This document shows positions 47,901-61,000 of a stretch of DNA of 64,000 nt, piece by piece. The DNA lies in NCBI GenBank assembly GCA_038496445.1, contig JALMLS010000074.1:62001-126000 (forward strand), written 5' to 3'. Below the pieces are notes generated by a model. It was not told the DNA's origin, searched no databases, and worked only from the letters and a program-made list of their open reading frames with translations. How positions within the stretch are numbered: position 1 is the stretch's first letter; the number at the start of each line of letters is the position of its first letter. A program made the translations under genes and the position numbers. The stretch is from Trichosphaerium sp. ATCC 40318. Lineage: Eukaryota; Discosea; Flabellinia; Trichosidae.

Positions 47901-49287
47901 TTTGGATATTGCTTCAAATCAGTTAGAACCAATGAAGAAAGTAAAAATTAGTTACAAGACAAGTTTAAAACGTCAAATGTGGCAAGTTATTCTTAGGTAA
48001 GTTGTCACGTTTCTTAAATTATCAAAATAAGCTTATATTTCTTAAGGAGTGCGGGTCCACAAATTAATGAAGGGTTTTTGTTAATGAACAGAAACCGAGG
48101 CTCTAGTATGGTAACACCATTTTCCGAAGGTAAGTCCAGTAAAAGAGCTAAATATTATCTAACCGAAATTCAGGTGAATATATACTTTATGCTGCAAGCA
48201 TGGATCCATATATTCTTGACATGAAGAATCGCTACAGTCTAATGGTCAAATACGAACAAAAAATTGTGTGTAGAATGCCAAGATTGTGTACGTCACCCTT
48301 TGCATTCAGAAAACTCGCTTTTTTCTTTCTTCAGTTTATTATCTCCCTATTGGTGAAACTTTAATGTGGCTCCCTCTTTCTCTGAAAGGAATATGGTCGG
48401 TAACAAAATGTATTAGATGGCCATGATGTCACTTCACTTGTATTCTCTTTTGGTGAAAAACCAGTATCTCCGAAGAGTATAGCAACAGTATCATGGGTAA
48501 TAGACCCTCAAGCTATACTACGTACAGCAATAGATCAATTCAGATTTGTTGAAAAAGGGAAAACAAAAGATTTATTTTCATGGATGATAAACGAGAGAAA
48601 GGTATGCTGTTTTATGCTGCTTCTTTTGAAAGCGTTTCTTTCCCACCTATAATAAAAAAACCATGCCAGACATAGTAAAAAAAGTAATGCTAGTATACTG
48701 GCGCATGAACAAAACTCAAAACTCTCGTGAACATGCACACTCTTACATTTACCAATAGGGAATAAAAACTCTGATAATACCAGAGATAGAGGGTGTTTAT
48801 GAGTTGCAAGTCGTATCTGCCGCGTACAGTGGTGTAGAAGATATATTACGTGTATGGACCATAGATGTTAAAGAAGATCTAGACGCTAAAGAAACATTAA
48901 TGGTAAAAATTTCAATCAGAAAAAAAAAAACTAACAACTTTGTACAAAGTGTAATCAGGATGCTATCGTCAATGTCCCTTATGAACTTGATATTGATATG
49001 TCAATATTTCCTAAAGATTGGAGAGAATTTCTTACAAGTTGTTCAATAGAAGAGTCAACAATAGAAAAAGTTGTATCAACTTTTAATAGAAACTTAAAAG
49101 TATCAGATTGGCAAATACTTGATCGTGACCTGATTGCTTTTTTGGGTATTACAGCTTTTCCAGATCAACTAAAAATACTGCGCAAGGTACCTTTAAACTA
49201 AACCTTTAAGATATTAATTGTGCAATGAAGGTCAAAGACTTAGAGATGAAGCTTATTATCAGTTGCACTATTGCCAAAAAACAGTAG
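38987..49287 (+). CDS. Large CLU-TPR-RCC1-SAM-like protein
   Basis: This is the longest gene of the window, with about forty exons; the first exon is not resolved. The N-terminal helices (NLDLPLASATSFVSRLEKIP) are followed by a Ser/Tyr/Asp-rich disordered region (39550-40400). The CLU domain (40470-41500) carries KYIYGGIFFKFAIDPYGIYG, YKGYRLIGSSLIYGSSNGG and KGSDGRYYVLDTARVFPPE, matching clustered-mitochondria proteins. CLU-central and TPR-like helices follow to about 43850 (LTVKARYMQGVAALDMKQYE). RCC1-like repeats then appear: QGNLYTWGKNSVGQLGQGDK, GVLYGTGKNQIGQLGS and NEAGELFYWGG. A beta-rich part follows, and a C-terminal SAM-like helical domain (PKDWREFLTSCSIEESTIEK, DLIAFLGITAF). In-frame joins at 43849-43926 and 46434-46499 support one gene. 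CLU proteins bind mRNAs for mitochondrial proteins; the RCC1 role is unknown. Confidence 0.75.
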
Positions 49288-49801
49288 CTAATGGAATACT
49301 TAGAACAGGATTGCTTCCTTCTATGTTCTGTTAATGGTATCCATTCTATTATCCTACCAATGATAAGGGATTGGAGAACCTATCTCTTGGCTTGACCGCT
49401 GGCAGTCACGAAAACCGGAGACGTTGTTAAATTTAAGTACAATAAAATTATCTACTGATATCCTTCTGCCAAATTGAATTTCAGTTGAGGTTTCATCATG
49501 AGTACGAGTTCAAACTATTGAAGCTTTCGGCTTACGGCATATTCAAGGAGCTGTGCGAAAAATAACAACTTAAGGAATAGAACGAAGAATGGCCTATACT
49601 CCAATTGGGAAAAGATGGAGAGCTCAAGCCAATCCGTTGAAACTATAATTATTTGCGGGCTACTAGTTATGTTTAGTCTACAAGACAACTGCAAAGGTTG
49701 CAAATAGTCAAATTTTCTGTTTCTCAATCCGCTGGTTGATCTGATTTCACAACTGGTTCTCCATCCCCGTTTGCCACTTATGTTCACTAATTTATTCACC
49801 A
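49288..49801. other. Spacer with possible degraded MORN sequence
   Basis: About 510 bases. The minus strand contains frames that continue weakly the pattern of the neighbouring MORN-like repeats (WQTGMENQL with stops), suggesting decayed repeat units, but nothing is intact. No other feature is seen. Confidence 0.35.
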
Positions 49802-50291
49802 TTAACACACTACCTGTTCTTTAAGTTGACCATGAGCATACAACTCCTCATGCTCTTTCTTATCATCAACCCATGTGGTTCTTGCCTTAAGCTTACCATT
49901 TTCATACCAATGTGACTGTTCGGTAGATTCACCATTCTCCCATACGCAATAATCCATCAGCTGTCCACTTTTATACCACTGCCTACCTTCGCCAACAAGT
50001 TCATCATCAACCCACATGTATTGCTCCTTCAGCTGTCCACTCTCATACCACTCTTTGCTTTCACCATGATACTTAAGATCAATTTCTGTAAATTGTTCTT
50101 TAAGGTTTCCATTCTCATACCAGATTATGTAGTCCATTTCCGTATTTATGAGTACGTACTTTTCCACTTTTGTACCATTGTATCCATTTTCCTTTTGGAC
50201 GTAAGAAAGTACAAATGTAAGTTTGAAGTTCACTTGGAATATCCAGTAAAGTCAAAGAACAAAGATTGCTCCGTTTTTGCTTTTTATTCAT
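49802..50291 (-). pseudogene. F-box/MORN-repeat gene, frameshifted, possibly virus-derived
   Basis: On the minus strand an ATG at 50291 starts a frame with an F-box-like motif (LTLLDIPSELQTYICTFL) and one MORN_2-type unit. A second frame, open from 50233 to the stop at 49802, carries four to five tandem MORN_2-type units such as WYESGQLKEQYMWVDDELVG and WYENGKLKARTTWVDD, about 24 residues each. The two frames differ by one base and no convincing intron joins them. The combination of N-terminal F-box and such repeats is familiar from Marseilleviridae, which infect amoebae, and similar repeats occur in bacteria. Transfer is therefore plausible but unproven. Confidence 0.6.
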
Positions 50292-50694
50292 GTCTTAGAT
50301 GAAAAACACTCGGATTATCTTCAACTAGAACTGCGTAAATTACAACCTTTTTTGTGGATGTAATTTAGCGCCACGGAAGTTGTTGAACTGTTCTTACTCT
50401 TTATACCTTACGCTCCTATTCCACTACAACTTATGCGTTGTTCTATACCATAGTAATACGATGTAAATGCAAGGTTTAGGACCTGAACAGACTTTTTTTG
50501 TTGGTCGTTAAGTTTCTCGTACGTTTAAAGCGCAATTTTGGTAGGGTGTTCACTGAATACTACTCACACATTTACGCAGCCTAAATCGTTTGATCATGAA
50601 GCACTGCTTCATGTGCACTAAAATAGATTGTAGTAAACAATAAAAGATTTTCATAGACAACTTTTCAAAGAGGCTTTGTAAATGCCTTATTTAT
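50292..50694. other. Spacer between minus-strand loci
   Basis: About 400 bases, no supported gene. It would hold the promoter of the F-box/MORN locus and the 3' UTR of the sulfatase. Confidence 0.45.
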
Positions 50695-53016
50695 CTATAT
50701 AATATCCGCCATTGGAGGGTACAAGTTAGGCGCAGTTGGGCACTTTGTTTCGACTTTTGTTGAGTGGTATAAAGATTGAACCCACTCAGTCAAGTTCGCT
50801 TTCATTTGCTCAAAGATTACAGGATATTTCAAAGAAATATCTGTTGTCTCTGCCAAGTCGGCATCCAAGTCATATAAAGCAGGTTTGCATACATCTCCAA
50901 CGCATGATTTTGAATCATTGACAAGCTTCCATTTTCCATAACGCCAACCTAAACCAATACGGCCGTGCCACCACCATCCCATACCACGATCTATTTACAA
51001 AGTTAGTACTCGACTTTACGAAAAATCCAAGAAAACTAAAAAATCAAGTTAGTGTACTGTTGTACCTGGGAATTCTTCTCCTCGTATCAAAGGCATGATG
51101 CTTGTGCCATCCATAGCCCAGTCTTTTTGATCTTCAGGTCTTTCAACCTTTAAAATATCCATGACAGTAGGCAAGAAATCAATAGTATTGACCTTAATAG
51201 CACATGTTAACAAAAGAAAAATAAAAAGGAGATTATTTGATGTCCAGGTAAACGTACAGGAGTATTTGGTACAACTCTATTTTTCTTAATCATCGCAGGC
51301 CATTCTATAATACCGGCAACTAAAAAAAATTAACATACGCCAGCGTTTAGTTGGAAGATGATAAGAAAAAAAAAACTGAGTTGTTTTTTGCTTGCCTCGA
51401 TGTCCGCCTTCCCACGTGTCACGTTTTCTTCCACGTAAACCTTTAGACGATCCAGGGAATGATTTATAATGTACTTCTTCGCAATTTCCATCATTACAAT
51501 TTCCTTCTGGTCCATTGTCGCTGGTAAACCAAATCATCGTATTATCTGCATATCCTTTTGTTTTTAGAAGCCTTCTAATCCTTCCAATCTGTTCATCAAG
51601 TTCAACAGTTGCACCGTAATAATCAAGTTGAGCGCTTGAGTAATCTCCTTTTGGGCATGTTTTGCCATCAGCGCAGTCTTGGCGAGTCTGGTTTTCTTAA
51701 CAAAGGAGTGAGTATGACACTACCAAAACAATGCGTGAGTTGCGAAAACTACAGTTAACGCATTGCTTTACAAACAAACGATAAACCATAAGTAAAATTA
51801 CCTGCTATGTACGGGATGTGGTTGTTGTGGAACCAAATCATACCCAAGAATGGGTCGCCATTCCTTTGTGTTAAGAAAGATTCAAAAGAGTCTACAAGAT
51901 ACTCTGCATCATTTTTACCCACTGGGACTGATGAATTGAATACGTTCTCCTTGGCTGTAGAATTCTCCCACCAGTAGTTACAACAATCTCTTAACCTAAA
52001 TAATCCTTTAAAAACACGTGACAGAAAAAGTCGAAAGACAATTCTTTGGGGATTGAAATTGTGCACTTTTCTACTAACTTTTTTTCAGTTTTGAAAGTAA
52101 CTTACCTGTAGTCTCTAGGGTGATCATTAATGTAGTGTCCAAACATACAATCTTTCTTCCACTCGTCCTTACAATTACAGTTCGTTGTGGCAGTAGGTGC
52201 TACTTCTTGTGTCATATTGAAATGATCGAAACCATGTACTACAGGAGACGAAGGATACTTTACATCGGCGTCATCAAAGAAATCTCCCAAATGCCATTTC
52301 CCAAATATTGCTGAGCGATAATTAGCGTTAGCTTTTCTCACCGCGTCAGCAGCAGTGAAAACCTTTGGATTAGGTCCACCAAACGGCATATTAGCCTAAG
52401 TAGCAGTTAACAACAAGCGCTTTTCAGGCTTCTTCGTACTCTGCATATGGTTGGATCAGTACATCCATAAACAAAGTATACACAATCCCTAACGTGGTTT
52501 CTACCTGTGAGTACAGTAGCACGTGTAGGTGAGCAGACAGTACCACCTTTAAAAGAGAGTAAATTAAACAGAACGGAAAAGTCCAAAGAAAAAAAAAATA
52601 GACGGAATAGTCATTTGCCCTTTCCATGTGAAGGAAAAAAACCGTTCGTCGTTTCGTTAATGTCAACAACGAGTTAGGTATGTGAGCACCGTAAGAAAGC
52701 GAATTTGACGTCCATGGAATACAAAAGAGAGCGTACCACTATGAAAATCTACAAAAAACAGTTTAGTAACGATTTACAGCTTTCACGTGCGCCTAACCGG
52801 CGTTTTTTTGTAGATTTGTTGGAACGTACCCAAAAATTGTATTGAGCTGTCTGCGGTAGCGAACGCGTCAATATTTGGCGTCTTAACTATCCCGTTGTTA
52901 TACCCAAAGTCAGACCATCCCATATCATCTACCAAAATGAAAAGAAACGACGGTTTCTGCGCTGCATGCAAGGCACAGAAACCCAGTAATAGTGTCAATG
53001 CTACTATAGAGCGCAT
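50695..53016 (-). CDS. Secreted arylsulfatase-type sulfatase
   Basis: The start MRSIVALTLLLGFCALHAAQ is a signal peptide. It is directly followed by the sulfatase N-terminus PSFLFILVDDMGWSDFGYNN with the metal-binding DD pair. The signature GTVCSPTRATVLTG holds the Cys (codon 52533-52535) that is converted to formylglycine in C-x-P-S/T-R sulfatases. Other conserved parts are AIFGKWHLGDF, HGFDHFN, MIWFTSDNGPEGNC (second metal Asp-Asn), KGLRGRKRDTWEGGHR and GWRYGKWKLVND. About ten exons encode the usual length for type I sulfatases (estimated 500-600 residues). It should hydrolyse sulfate esters of sugars or aryl compounds in lysosome or medium. A eukaryotic intron-rich structure argues against recent bacterial origin. 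Confidence 0.9.
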
Positions 53017-53058
53017 AACCTTTTTAGTATACTTGTTTTGAAGGAGGTCTAAGCCAAG

Positions 53059-53274
53059 TTAACTTAATACAACGTAGACTTGAGCTCTTGAGACTACCGA
53101 CTTTTGACACTTGGTATGGCAATTCGTATCCAATGAGAATTTATTTAATAAAGCACCAACTGATGTACATTTTGTTGGCGGAAGCCCAAATAGTTTTTGT
53201 CTGTACTCTCGTATGAGGTATTCATTCTCATACCAAGGCTCTCCAACCACTTCTATACATGTGTTCCACACCAT
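53059..53274 (-). pseudogene. Fragment with WYEN motif, possible relic
   Basis: This short minus-strand frame reads VVGEPWYENEYLIREYRQKL, then FGLPPTKCTSVGALLNKFSL, without signal or membrane segment. The GEPWYENE start recalls a single MORN_2-like unit, and the locus lies just beyond the sulfatase from the F-box/MORN locus. It may be a relic of the same family. The evidence is slight and it could also be chance. Confidence 0.3.
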
Positions 53275-53499
53275 ATTCAGTAAACTTACTAAGACCGACA
53301 GGCAGGTTGCTAGAATAAAATTATCGTATCTATAGAGGATGGATATCTGACATACAAGGATAAAAACAAAGTTGGTATATACCCTATTTGGCTGTATTAC
53401 CCAAGGTACTCATTTATTATACTAGCAGATACTTCAAAAATATGATATTTATTACAATAAAACATTATCTGTTCTTAGTGACATCAAGTTATACCTCAA
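53275..53499. other. Spacer before the vinculin-family stop
   Basis: About 225 bases, AT-rich, with AATAAA in the reverse direction not certain. No gene is supported. Confidence 0.35.
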
Positions 53500-56400
53500 T
53501 CAGTTATCCTTTAAAATTGATACTTTAACAGCAGCAACATCCTCAATGGACTCAGTAACTATGTTACCTATTATCGAAGATATAGACGCCAAGGTCTCCT
53601 AAAAAATACATATGTTAGGTTTGGACTACACGTGCAAAACGTACATCATTATCAGCGTCACTTTCAATTGAAGAAGCTTTTACAGATACAAGAATTTTTA
53701 ACTGAATACCATAGTTGTTAAGTCTTGATCCGAACTTCAATAAGCGATCTCTGTACGCAGGATTCACTCCAGCTACTCGCGTTGCCAAATTCTTTAAATA
53801 TTTTTGGTATGCTTTAATACATTGCGCAACACGTCTTGCAGCTTTTACCATACCCTATTTTGTACTGTAAGGCAAAAATAAGACTTAAAAAACTCGCTCT
53901 ACGTGCCTCTTTATCACCATCTCTAGCAGCCTTTGCAAGTGCTTGCAATGCATCAGCGAGGTCCTCTGCTTCTGCAATCTTAACATTACGATTAATCGCA
54001 TTGCGGACTTGCTGCGCAGCGCTATCTATCGCGTTTTCAAACCCTCCACTGTTTGTAGATGGTGCTTTAGGAGTTCTAGGCGTTTGAGCTGGGCTTGTAT
54101 TGTCATTACCCAACATATCTACAGCAGTATCTCTAAAATCTGATACAGCACAATGAAGTTTCTAATATAACAGTAAGCACAAGCAGAAAAGTGTTTTCGT
54201 ACATCACTATCTGTACCAGTAAGCTTAGCCTTGCTGACACCTTTATATTTTGCCATTGGAGCCATAACAGCCGCTGCTTGAGCACCAGCACTAGTACAGA
54301 GTAAGTATAACACGTAATCGATTTTTATGTATCACATACCGCATCAATGCATCCTTACTGTTGCCTTGAAGTACATTCTGAAGTTTATCAAGCAAATCAT
54401 AAACTTTATCTGTTTTTGTTGCAACAGCGATGGAGTCTTCTTTTTTGGACTTGTTTAGATCACGCATAGCTTCATCTATTTCACCAGATAGTTTCTTCTA
54501 AAAATAAACGTAAGACAACCAGACAAAATGAGAAAGTTTTGGGAAAGTGAAAAAATACGGTTAGTTCAAGTTTCGTACCATAAGATTCTTCTTACTTATT
54601 GTCATCGGCACTGATCGTACATACTGATTAACAGTATCTGTTACATCGTTGGTATGGTCTTTTAGAACACATATAGGTGTTTTTACATCAGCACCAGCAC
54701 GATTTGCTTTTTTGACATCTAGAGTTTATTTTTAGCTGTACGAGGTTTCTTTATTGATAGTACCTCCACAATCACCCTTTGCTCGAATAATTTTAGTTAG
54801 TAAATCATCAGGAGCAAAAAGATTTTTTGCTAGCTGAAGTGGGTATCGCATTCTAAAAGGCAGAATAAAGTGAGAAAAAAAATTAACAAAGAGAAAAGTA
54901 GTACTTGTCTGCATCTTCAACGAAAATATCTTTGTTATCCCTGTTATTTGGGTTTTTGATTGCTCCCTTAGCAGCATTAACTGCAGTTTGAATAAGGCCA
55001 GGAACAGGTTTCAATATCTAAGAGAAATATTAGGAAACCACTCAATTCTAATGTCTAAGTTTACGTACGTCTTGCAATTTGCGCTTCAAGTCATGATCAG
55101 GTTGTGATATAACCATCTCTTGTAATGCCTTTGTCTTGGCTACCAAATCTTTAACATCTTCAGAAAGTCCTGGGGCAGTAGGACGATGACGAACACCATC
55201 CTGGAGCCTTTGTTTTGAATTAATTAGAAAGTTCTTACATCAAAACTGCATACCTATTCAGAGCCTCATTAACATCATCTATAGCCTTAACATGTGGTGC
55301 AGTAGAATCATTTAATGCATTATCTGTTGCTTTTTTCAATTTATTTGCCCAGTTATTAAAGTTGTTATTTGTCGTTTTGTCTTTTGGGTTATTCATCATG
55401 TTTCGTTTACCAACATTAAATTTCTTTGCGAATAAAATAAGAATGTGAAGGTTTGCTAATGATGTATTTCACTTACCTTCCATAGATTTTTCAACTCTGC
55501 CATTGGATCTACGTTATCACCAACTCCTCCGGAAGGGCCCTTACGACGCCTTCTAATTCGTTTCATGAGGTTGTCGCCAGCATTTTGTAAATCTCTAAAA
55601 CCCTTTCGCAACCTTATGCAACATAAGTTTTTTGTTGAACTTCAATTTAACGTACTGATCGTTATCTCCAAGTCTAGCAGCACCTCTTATTCTATCCAAT
55701 GCCTCATCCATTTCTTTTTTAAGTTGGACTTCAGATTTAGGTTGTACAGCTTCAATAGCGCGGTCAGCTGCTTTTTTGATATCTCTGATGTAGTCACCAA
55801 CTTCTTTGATATCCTGTACTTTAACAGGAGGATCTACAACCTTCTTGGTTGCTTTAATCGCCTATTACAACATCATTAAGCATTAAATCAGTATCATCAT
55901 TGTTACTTACCTCTGGTGTTAGTTGTCGTACTTCATTTACAGCTGCATCGAGAGTTTTAGCATCTATTGGGTCGATAATGTTTGTATTGGTTCGTAATTT
56001 ATTTGCTTGATCCTTCAAGTTTGAAGCGGCATCAATAAGATCCTTAGCATGAAGAAGTGCCATAGGTTTATTTGTATGTGCTGCAGCACTACCTAATTCA
56101 TCGGCAGCAGCTTTAACAGCCTTTACTACAAGTTAATACAATAAAACAAAGCAAATAGAGTATTTTGTTACCTCAGCAGCACGTATCACTCCATCAGGTT
56201 TATCAGTAGTGAAAGCATCCGACAGTGTTGCTAAAGGCGCTTGTAAAGCGTCAATTACTGCTTGGTTAGGTGCTCTATTTGCTTTTGCAGACGTCTTGAT
56301 TTTTGGAAGCTATTAAAGAGAAAAGATTTAATATGATGTTATCAAAAAACGTGATGATGTATTACCAGTTCGTTGATTTCATTTATTGCGCAAGTAAGTT

Positions 56401-57609
56401 CGTTAGTTGGTTTGCTTGATGGCAATTGAGGTACATCTCTTGTTTAATAGGTTATTAGTAAAACGTTTTAAAGAGCAAACACGAACCCAAGAGTGTCAAG
56501 CAAGTCCTTGGCATCGAGCATTAAATTTTTTAATGTATCAATATCACCTGATACTTTTTGAGCTTTTTCAGGGTTGTTTGGATCCATAAGTAGTTGATTT
56601 ACATCATTGATTGTATCTTCAGTAGCTGGGCGAATCTTTGAAGCTAAATACCTGAGCTTTTTAGCAACACCTGGAGGTTCATTTTCAGCACGTTCCTTCA
56701 GAGAAAAAATAAGTCAAAAAAAAATTACAACATTTCGAAAAAACAAAAAATGGAAGCAATGACACGTACATCCAATAAGTTTGCTAATCGCGTTGCTTGT
56801 TTTCCAAGCTGTGTTGCAATACCAGCAAGTTTATTTGGATTTGTAGAAGCAAGAGTTGGATCTAAATCACCAAAAGTTTCACCAATCTGATCAATAGTAG
56901 CCGTGACTTTACGCATTTCTGCTCCGTAAACAATTTGCAATAACTTAATAGTTTTACCGCAAAGCACTCTACATGCATCAGTGACAACAGGCCAAGCCTA
57001 AATAGAAGGTTAGCGTTAATACGTTCAAAAAAAGAAGGTAAAGAATTGTTGTTTTCCGTTCTCGGTTCTAACTTCCGAAAAGCATATAAACGTACTCTCT
57101 TAGTGTCTGATGCTCCATTGAGGTTGTTAACAGCGTTTATTAGTGAATCTGTTGAAGGCCACGTTTAGTGAAAAAAACACGAGTTTGTTGTTGTAATACG
57201 TACTCGTGGCTTGTTCCGAAGTATCAGCTGCTTCCCGAATTTCTTTTTGTAGGTTGGGAAACACTACGTAATTTTTTTCAGCTAGAGTACGAGCACAACC
57301 AACCAGCGCCGCTATAGTATGTTAATTGGGCGTAGAGGAAACGTTTTAGCTTTTCCTAAAGCAGAAACAACTACATCGCTAGTTATTGCTTGCAAAATAT
57401 ACGTACTGGCTGTTCTGATAACAATTTTGGTAGCAGGTCCAAGTTCTGGAGGGTTTTGTACATTTTGATCTTGTAACGTAACAACCAATAGTACTAGTTC
57501 TGAAATACCTTCTGAAAGATCTTCGACGATTTTTTGAACTAGCGCGAAACAAGGTTATTATTTGCAATTTCAAAACCTGTTTAGTACCTATCAATGCGAC
57601 AGTTGTCAT
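53500..57609 (-). CDS. Vinculin-family protein
   Basis: This multi-exon gene is all-helical throughout. The first exon is MTTVALI, followed by QKIVEDLSEGISELVLLVVT, in the position of vinculin's first helices. Successive bundles follow (AEMRKVTATIDQIGETFGDL, LAGIATQLGKQATRLANLLD, ALLHAKDLIDAASNLKDQAN). A short Pro/Thr linker (TSPAQTPRTPKAPSTNSGG) precedes the tail, as in vinculin. The tail is the best evidence: VKAARRVAQCIKAYQKYLKN, then YRDRLLKFGSRLNNYGIQLK continuing ILVSVKAS, closely matching the conserved R..LL.....I..QLKIL..VKA of vinculin tails. The stop is at 53500-53502. Vinculin links integrin- or cadherin-type adhesions to actin. About sixteen exons; many internal junctions are approximate. 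Talin-rod similarity is the alternative. Confidence 0.78.
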
Positions 57610-58001
57610 TTAAGTGTGCGTGAGGAGGTGTTATAAAGTGAAGCGGTGTGTTTTCATGACTTGTTTTACATCTTTTTATTGGTCGAATTATTGCCCAAAT
57701 TAATACGGCGAAGTTATCGATAGTGCGCGTATTTAACACGTATTAGTATACTGTTGGGCGTATAATTGGGAACAAAGGTGTCACTTGTCTGTAAGTTACC
57801 GTCATTACGTAAAGCAAGTATTCACGCGAATACTGCGAAAATACGCTCGCTGTACCGATACTAGCCAATCAGTCAAGTAAATTGTTAAGCCATTTTCCAA
57901 CCAACGAGCTAGTTGATACAATAGTTCCCTCACTGCTATCCCACACTCACACTCGATCCACTATTTATTTTTAGAGGCGCAACTCGTAAAACATTGCAAA
58001 G
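57610..58001. promoter_or_regulatory. Divergent promoter between vinculin-family and C2-LRR genes
   Basis: About 390 bases separate the two starts and must carry both promoters. No clear box is recognised. Confidence 0.35.
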
Positions 58002-61000
58002 ATGATGAACGTGAAGGTTAACCTGCACGCCGCGCGCAATTTGCGTATGCCAGCGGGTACGTTACTTAAAAAAAACATTTTCTTACCTATTATACTCTTT
58101 ACTCCGGTATGTACGCTACATACTACCCAGAGTACTGCGTACAGTCAAACTACAAGTTTTTCTGAAGTCACCCTTCTTATATTGCGTTATAGCGTGCTAT
58201 GCTGTTATGCAAGTGGGAGACCAAAAGAAGCGCTCTAAAAGCAGTAAAAAATCGGACTCACCGCGTTGGATACCAGAACAGAAAGTCATACTCGATTTTT
58301 GTAACCACTTGATACTCACTATCAATCTATGGGGTTCTCACAAGAAATTCCTTGGTCACGTTAAAATCGATATGGCAAGCGTCAAATTAAATACTGCACC
58401 AGTATGGTACGTTAAATGTTTACTAGTGTTCATTTGAGTGATAAGTAAAACACTATAAACGCGTTTAGTTTGGAATTAAATTAATTTACGAAAAAATAGG
58501 ATAAAACTACAAAATCATCCTTCAAAGTCTTCTATATTTATTACAGGTGATATCTGTCTATCATTTCAAACACCAAATACAAGTATGACCCTCAGGTATG
58601 TCAAACGAGTTGATTCAAGGCCTACAGGTATTGGCCAAGCGTCAAAACATTTAAGAGAAAAAAAAACTTTTCAATTTATTTTTTTTTTTATTCGGTCTCC
58701 CGTCGACCATTATTTATTTTATGCCTACTGATTCTTCTGGATTACTGTTACTATCTATATTATATTATGTATTGGTTATAAACACTTATGTATGCTATAT
58801 TTAAAGCGTTATTACAATGTTGTTAAACCACTTTAGGAACTTTAATCAAAGAAAGCACAGAAAATTTTCAAGAGTAGAAAAAAAAGTATCTAAAGGCGAC
58901 AAGGCAGTTAAGAATCTTGTAAGACAGGCCAAGCTAAATGGTATGTATAAGTGCATCGTAAACAAACAATAACGAGGCTTCTGTAGGGCATATACTAAGC
59001 GCACAAGGCAGAGGCTTAACTAAGGTAAAAATATTTCAATTTCAAAAAAAAAATTTACTCATTTTATTTCTTTCCTTCTCACTACATCTAGATTCCTCGG
59101 GAAGTTCTAGAAGTAAAGCAATGGGTAGAGTTAGATTTATCTTCCAATTTGATAAACGAATGGCCTGTAGTAGGTACGTGGTAGCGTAAATAGTTTTGTT
59201 TTTTGTATTGTCTTGATGGAGTGAAACAATAAAATTGACAATTTTGTGTAGATGTATATAGAGATCTAGACCATCTGATACTCTCTGGAAATAAACTGAA
59301 GTCTATTGGACCATCAATAGGCCGCTTGACTAATTTAAAGACATTACACATAAATGGCAATCTATTAGAACGCTTACCACCTGATATTGGTAAACTTCAT
59401 CAACTCACAATCCTTGATTTACAAAACAACAAACTATTGAGCCTACCACGTGAGATAGGAGACCTAAGATCTCTGGAGGAGTTCACATTATCTGGAAATC
59501 CGCTTATCCAAGTACCCAAGGAAATGGGTGCGTCCAAGGACCTTCACACCTTTTTATTTGTTACTGCTGTTAACTTTTAATTTATAGGAAAATTGAAACG
59601 TCTTCAATTGCTGGACTTATCTTGTTGTAGTCTAAGCACGCTTCCACCAGAATTTTGCCAAATGTCATCCTTGTTGGACCTTAATTTAGGTAGAAATCAG
59701 TTGACAAGTTTACCAAACACATGGGACACTATGTCTCGCTTGGTAGTTCTTAAACTGGATGGAAATCAAATTAACAGGTGGGTGTTATTTTTTTTTACAC
59801 CTTGTGTTTGAAGAGTAGTTTCTTATCTTAATGACCTTGTCTTCTAGGATTCCAATAACACTTGGTGCTTGTTGTCATATTAGCCAAATTTTATTGGATG
59901 GTAATCCTATTGAAGACGAAAAGTTAATGGCACAATATAGTATAAGTTCAGAGCATATGATGCGGTACAAGACTAGAAAGTTTCTCAATACTCATTCATA
60001 TGCTAGGTACTGGGAGAATGAGTACTTTTCATGGAAACAACATCAAAAAAGGAAGGAACGAAAAAAACAGTACGTTTTAGCTTTCCAAAACGGAGGCTTC
60101 GTTCTCAAACGTAACAAGTATTTTTTATTCATGAAATTCTTTAGACAAAGGCAAGGAGACCTTGAGCGTTCAGGCTCACCAAAAAAAAATTTATCTCCTC
60201 GAAGTTTATCAAAAAACCCTGCAAGGAGAAAATCAACGAGACTTAGCGGATCTCCAAAAAAAAAGTTGGGCGTAAATCGGCGAAAATCTGGATCTCATGT
60301 TAAGAGATCAGCTTCTCCTATAAGAGTAACAGATGCTGATTCTATATCTAAAGTTGGAAGAAAACCTCGCTCTATGCCGAGCTTACCGTACCTCTATATA
60401 ACCTCATATATATCGATGATTTTTTTTGAACTTCTTTTTTTTTCAAAGTCCGATTATGCGGTTATGTATTGGTTTCTTTTTTTTTTTTTCCAGATTTTTG
60501 TGTTGTCGTTTTAAGGGCTCTATGTTGACGTGTTATTTTATAGACAAGATGCTATAGGCAGGAAGCCAAAGTCACGGTTAAGTGTTTCTGATGGCGTTAA
60601 GAAAAGTCCAAGACGAAACTCAGAAAGGATGCCAAGAATACAAATATCAGCAAACCAACCAAAGTCAAAGTACGATTGTTTTTTTTTGTATTTTTTTGTT
60701 TTCACTAACTTATTAACGTAGCTCTGCACCTGGATCTCCTAGGTCACCTAAGAGAGGGGCATTACCTCCAGAGAAGTATAAACGTCTTGTTGAAGCTTCT
60801 GCAAATATTGTAAGGACACTACTAGCAAAGATTGAAATAATAGCAGCAATGACTGACAAGGTAAGCGTGGGTTTTTTTTTTGAAGATTTCTTTGTTCAAA
60901 AGATTACTTATGTTTGTTTCTTTTAGACTGATGATGTTCCATCTTGTTTGCCTATTGCTAGAATAATATCTGGTGTTCAAAAGCATTTAGATACTATTGT

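Noticed and set aside
53500-57609. Talin rod with I/LWEQ domain
   Set aside because: The last exons match the vinculin tail (QLKIL..VKA) better than an I/LWEQ core, and no FERM head lies at the N-terminus.
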